Shown piece after piece: positions 61,510 through 64,000 of a stretch of 64,000 bases of DNA. This DNA is from Canna indica. Taxonomy: Eukaryota > Streptophyta > Magnoliopsida > Zingiberales > Cannaceae. Both the position numbers and the translations under genes were made by a program. Where the stretch lies: contig CP136898.1 of assembly GCA_034359265.1 (NCBI GenBank), positions 53,495,501-53,559,500 of the forward strand, written 5' to 3'. The notes under the pieces were generated by a model, which was given only the letters and a program-made list of their open reading frames with translations, was not told the origin of the DNA and did no database searches. Each line of letters begins with the position of its first letter. Position 1 is the first letter of the stretch.

Positions 61510-62967
61510 CCCATCACAGTGAACGTTCTGGAGTCGGTCGGGACTCAGATTGCTAGGCGTTTCGAGCCGATACCCCGAAGTTCAATTAGTCGGCTTCATT
61601 CAAGATTCTATTCAAAAAAATCTTGCAATTCATTGCATTAGTCTATCAAAAATAACTCGATTAACAAATTCTCCCATCACAGTGAATGTTCTGGAGTCGG
61701 TCGGGACTCAGATTTCTGGTCGTTTCGAGTCGATACCCCGAAGTTCAATCAGTCGGCTTCGTTCAAGATTCTATTCAAAAAATCTTGCAATTCTTTGCAT
61801 TAGTCTGTCAAAAATAACTCGATTAACAACTTATCCCATCACAGTGAATGTTCTGGAGTTGCTCGGGACTCAGATTGCTGGGCGTTTCGAGTCGATACCC
61901 CGAAGTTCAATCAGTCGGCTTCGTTCAAGTTTCTATTCGAAATATCTTGCAATTCTTTGCATCAGTCAGTCAAAAATAACTCGATTAACAACTTATCCCA
62001 TCACAGTGAATGTTCTGGAGTCGGTCGGGACTCAGATTGCTGGGCGTTTCCAGCCAATACCCCGAAGTTCAATCAGTCGGCTTCGTTCAAGATTCTATTC
62101 AAAAAATCTTGCAATTCTTTGCATTAGTCTGTCAAAAATAACTCGATTAACAACTTCTCCCATCACAGTGAATGTTCTGGAATCGCCCGGGACTCAGATT
62201 TCTGGTCGTTTCGAGTCGATACCTGAAAGTTCAATCAGTAGGCTTCGTTCAGCAATCTGTTCGAAAAACCGTGTAATTCTTTGCATTAGTCTATCAAAAA
62301 TAACTCGATTAACAACTTATCCCATCACAGTGAATGTTCTGGAGTTGCTCGGGACTCAGATTGCTGGGCGTTTCGAGCCAATACCCCGAAGTTCAATCAG
62401 TCGGCTTCGTTCAAGATTCTATTCAAAAAATCTTGCAATTCTTTGCATCAGTCAGTCAAAAATAACTCGATTAACAACTTATCCCATCACAGTGAATGTT
62501 CTGGAGTCGGTCGGGACTCAGATTGCTGGGCGTTTCCAGCCGATACCCCGAAGCTCAATCAGTCGGCTTCGTTCAAGATTCTATTCGAAAAATCTTGCAA
62601 TTCTTTGCATTAGTCTGTCAAAAATAACTCGATTAACAACTATCCCATCACAGTGAATGTTCTGGAATCGCCCGGGACTCAGATTTCTGGTCGTTTCGAG
62701 TCGATACCTGAAAGTTCAATCAGTAGTCTTCGTTCAGCATTCTGTTCGAAAAACTGTGTAATTCTTTGCATTAGTCTGTCAAAAATAACTCGATTAACAA
62801 CTTATCCCATCACAGTGAATGTTCTGGAGTTGCTCGGGACTCAGATTGCTGGGCGTTTCGAGTCGATACCCCGAAGTTCAATCAGTCGGCTTCGTTCAAG
62901 TTTCTATTCGAAATATCTTTCAATTCTTTGCATTAGTCTATCAAAAATAACTTGATTAACAACTTAT
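61510..62967. repeat. HOR unit 48, nonamer (1458 bp)
   Basis: Copy of unit 46, 2269 bp downstream, with all three chimeras. Its last L has AAATATCTTTCAATTC, private to this copy. Confidence 0.95.
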
Positions 62968-63778
62968 CCCATCACAGTGAACGTTCTGGAGTCGGTCGGG
63001 ACTCAGATTGCTAGGCGTTTCGAGCCGATACCCCGAAGTTCAATTAGTCGGCTTCGTTCAAGATTCTATTCGAAAAAATCTTGCAATTCATTGCATTAGT
63101 CTATCAAAAATAACTCGATTAACAAATTCTCCCATCACAGTGAATGTTCTGGAGTCGGTCGGGACTCAGATTTCTGGTCGTTTCGAGTCGATACCCCGAA
63201 GTTCAATCAGTCGGCTTCGTTCAAGATTCTATTCGAAAATTCTTGCAATTCTTTGCATCAGTCAGTCAAAAATAACTCGATTAACAACTAATCCCATCAC
63301 AGTGAATGTTCTGGAGTCGGTCGGGACTCAGATTGCTGGGCGTTTCCAGCCAATACCCCGAAGTTCAATCAGTCGGCTTCGTTCAAGATTCTATTCAAAA
63401 AATCTTGCAATTCTTTGCATTAGTCTGTCAAAAATAACTCGATTAACAACTTCTCCCATCACAGTGAATGTTTTGGAATCGCCCGGGACTCAGATTTCTG
63501 GTCGTTTCGAGTCGATACCTGAAAGTTCAATCAGTAGGCTTCGTTAAGCATTCTGTTCGAAAAACTGTGTAATTCTTTGCATTAGTCTGTCAAAAATAAC
63601 TCGATTAACAACTTATCCCATCACAGTGAATGTTCTGGAGTTGCTCGGGACTCAGATTGCTGGGCGTTTCGAGTCGATACCCCGAAGTTCAATCAGTCGG
63701 CTTCGTTCAAGTTTCTATTCGAAATATCTTGCAATTCTTTGCATTAGTCTATCAAAAATAACTCGATTAACAACTTAT
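62968..63778. repeat. HOR unit 49, pentamer A-B-C-M-L (811 bp)
   Basis: Third pentamer at the 2269-bp spacing. It has B ending CTAAT and GCTGGGCGTTTCG in L instead of GCTGGACG, so it is not a perfect copy of units 45 and 47. Confidence 0.94.
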
Positions 63779-64000
63779 CCCATCACAGTGAACGTTCTGG
63801 AGTCGGTCGGGACTCAGATTGCTAGGCGTTTCGAGCCGATACCCCGAAGTTCAATTAGTCGGCTTCATTCAAGATTCTATTCAAAAAAATCTTGCAATTC
63901 ATTGCATTAGTCTATCAAAAATAACTCGATTAACAAATTCTCCCATCACAGTGAATGTTCTGGAGTCGGTCGGGACTCAGATTTCTGGTCGTTTCGAGTC
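63779..64000. repeat. HOR unit 50, truncated by the window (A and part of B)
   Basis: A complete A with CTTCATTCAAG (63779-63941) followed by 59 bases of B. The array continues past the right edge. Confidence 0.95.

Larger units (their letters stand above)
58106..62967. repeat. 2269-bp 14-monomer super-unit in tandem
   Basis: Units alternate 811 and 1458 bp. Corresponding monomers sit at constant 2269-bp spacing, e.g. M at 58106, 60375 and 62644 and A at 58430, 60699 and 62968. Two full periods are visible and a third begins at 62644. Confidence 0.95.
1..64000. repeat. Satellite DNA array, 162-bp monomer with higher-order repeats
   Basis: The window is filled end to end by head-to-tail copies of a 162-bp monomer, all in the same orientation. 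I placed 394 complete copies. The most constant parts are CCCATCACAGTGAATGTTCT at the monomer start, GGGACTCAGATT, AGTTCAATCAGT, GGCTTCGTTCA and the tail AAAAATAACTCGATTAACAA. A representative copy is about 43% GC by hand count. Neighbouring monomers differ clearly, whereas monomers one HOR unit apart are almost identical, which is the mark of HOR satellite. Centromeric or pericentromeric location is inferred from unit length and organisation; nothing here proves it. I do not recognise the family. No unrelated sequence interrupts the array. Confidence 0.98.

Noticed and set aside
258..63910. Long + strand open reading frames up to 485 codons, with a 54-residue repeat
   Set aside because: The monomer is 162 bp, so a stop-free frame stays open across copies. 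The frames overlap in two phases, start wherever a start codon happens to fall, and end at 163/161-bp monomers or single changes (GGGACTTAG, CCCTGAAG). Differences between types change amino acids freely (TCGGTC, TTGCTC, TCGCCC). I see no sign of selection on a protein.
1..64000. CRISPR array or bacterial repeat protein gene
   Set aside because: The repeat is contiguous with no unique spacers, is 162 bp, and lacks cas genes or bacterial gene context. The frame is broken too often for a repeat-protein gene.
1..64000. tRNA, rRNA or other RNA gene clusters in tandem
   Set aside because: No tRNA arm pattern or recognisable rRNA segment. The dyads are short and not kept in all types. Transcription of the satellite is possible but cannot be shown here.
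1..64000. The repeated blocks as pure assembly artefacts
   Set aside because: Repeated blocks carry private differences and varied unit lengths, which fits real evolution. I cannot exclude local collapse or expansion without reads, so copy numbers remain provisional.

Overview
The whole 64 kb window is one uninterrupted tandem array of a satellite DNA. The basic monomer is 162 bp (exactly 54 codons long). I placed 394 complete monomers plus a partial one at each edge (1-95 and 63942-64000), using the near-invariant junction in which CCCATCAC follows an AC-rich, AT-rich tail as the start of each monomer. I see no single-copy DNA, transposon, RNA gene or believable protein gene. This is eukaryotic satellite DNA, of the length and organisation usual for centromeric or pericentromeric arrays. 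The species cannot be read from the sequence. A hand count on one representative monomer gives about 43% GC and 10 CpG (about 7.5 expected), so CpG is not depleted; that argues mildly against a heavily CpG-methylated germline such as a vertebrate's.

The monomers fall into 13 recurring types, named here A-M. They are arranged in higher-order repeats (HORs), each marked by one type-A monomer, the only 163-bp type. Types I and J are 161 bp; the rest are 162 bp. The commonest unit is the 1135-bp heptamer A-B-C-D-E-F-G (20 of 49 complete A-to-A units include close variants). Others are the 811-bp pentamer (9 units), the 1943-bp dodecamer A-B-C-D-E-F-K-J-H-I-M-L (6, one of them 1942 bp), the decamer (4), and rarer 3-, 6-, 8-, 9-, 11-, 13- and 19-mers. 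Most unit lengths are explained by swapping G for a 970-bp K-J-H-I-M-L cassette, dropping E-F, or crossovers that leave chimeric monomers.

Layout: (1) 1-12.1 kb, heptamers mixed with decamers; (2) 12.1-18.2 kb, a 3081-bp 19-monomer super-unit present twice in tandem; (3) 18.2-21.8 kb, a scrambled segment where type A is absent for 3 kb and three D-family monomers stand in a row; (4) 21.8-40.4 kb, dodecamer-dominated, with a block repeated 7453 bp apart; (5) 40.4-54.1 kb, heptamers and pentamers with a block repeated 5189 bp apart; (6) 54.1-64 kb, passing into a 2269-bp 14-monomer super-unit in tandem.

Many open reading frames cross the array on the + strand, but they follow from a stop-poor monomer whose length is a multiple of three. 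They overlap in two frames, start at arbitrary points and end where a 163- or 161-bp monomer shifts the frame, so I annotate none as coding. The points of interest are the modular HOR architecture, the chimeric monomers that fossilise crossover points, the nested duplications, and a bipartite GC-rich/AT-rich monomer with dyads and spaced A-tracts.
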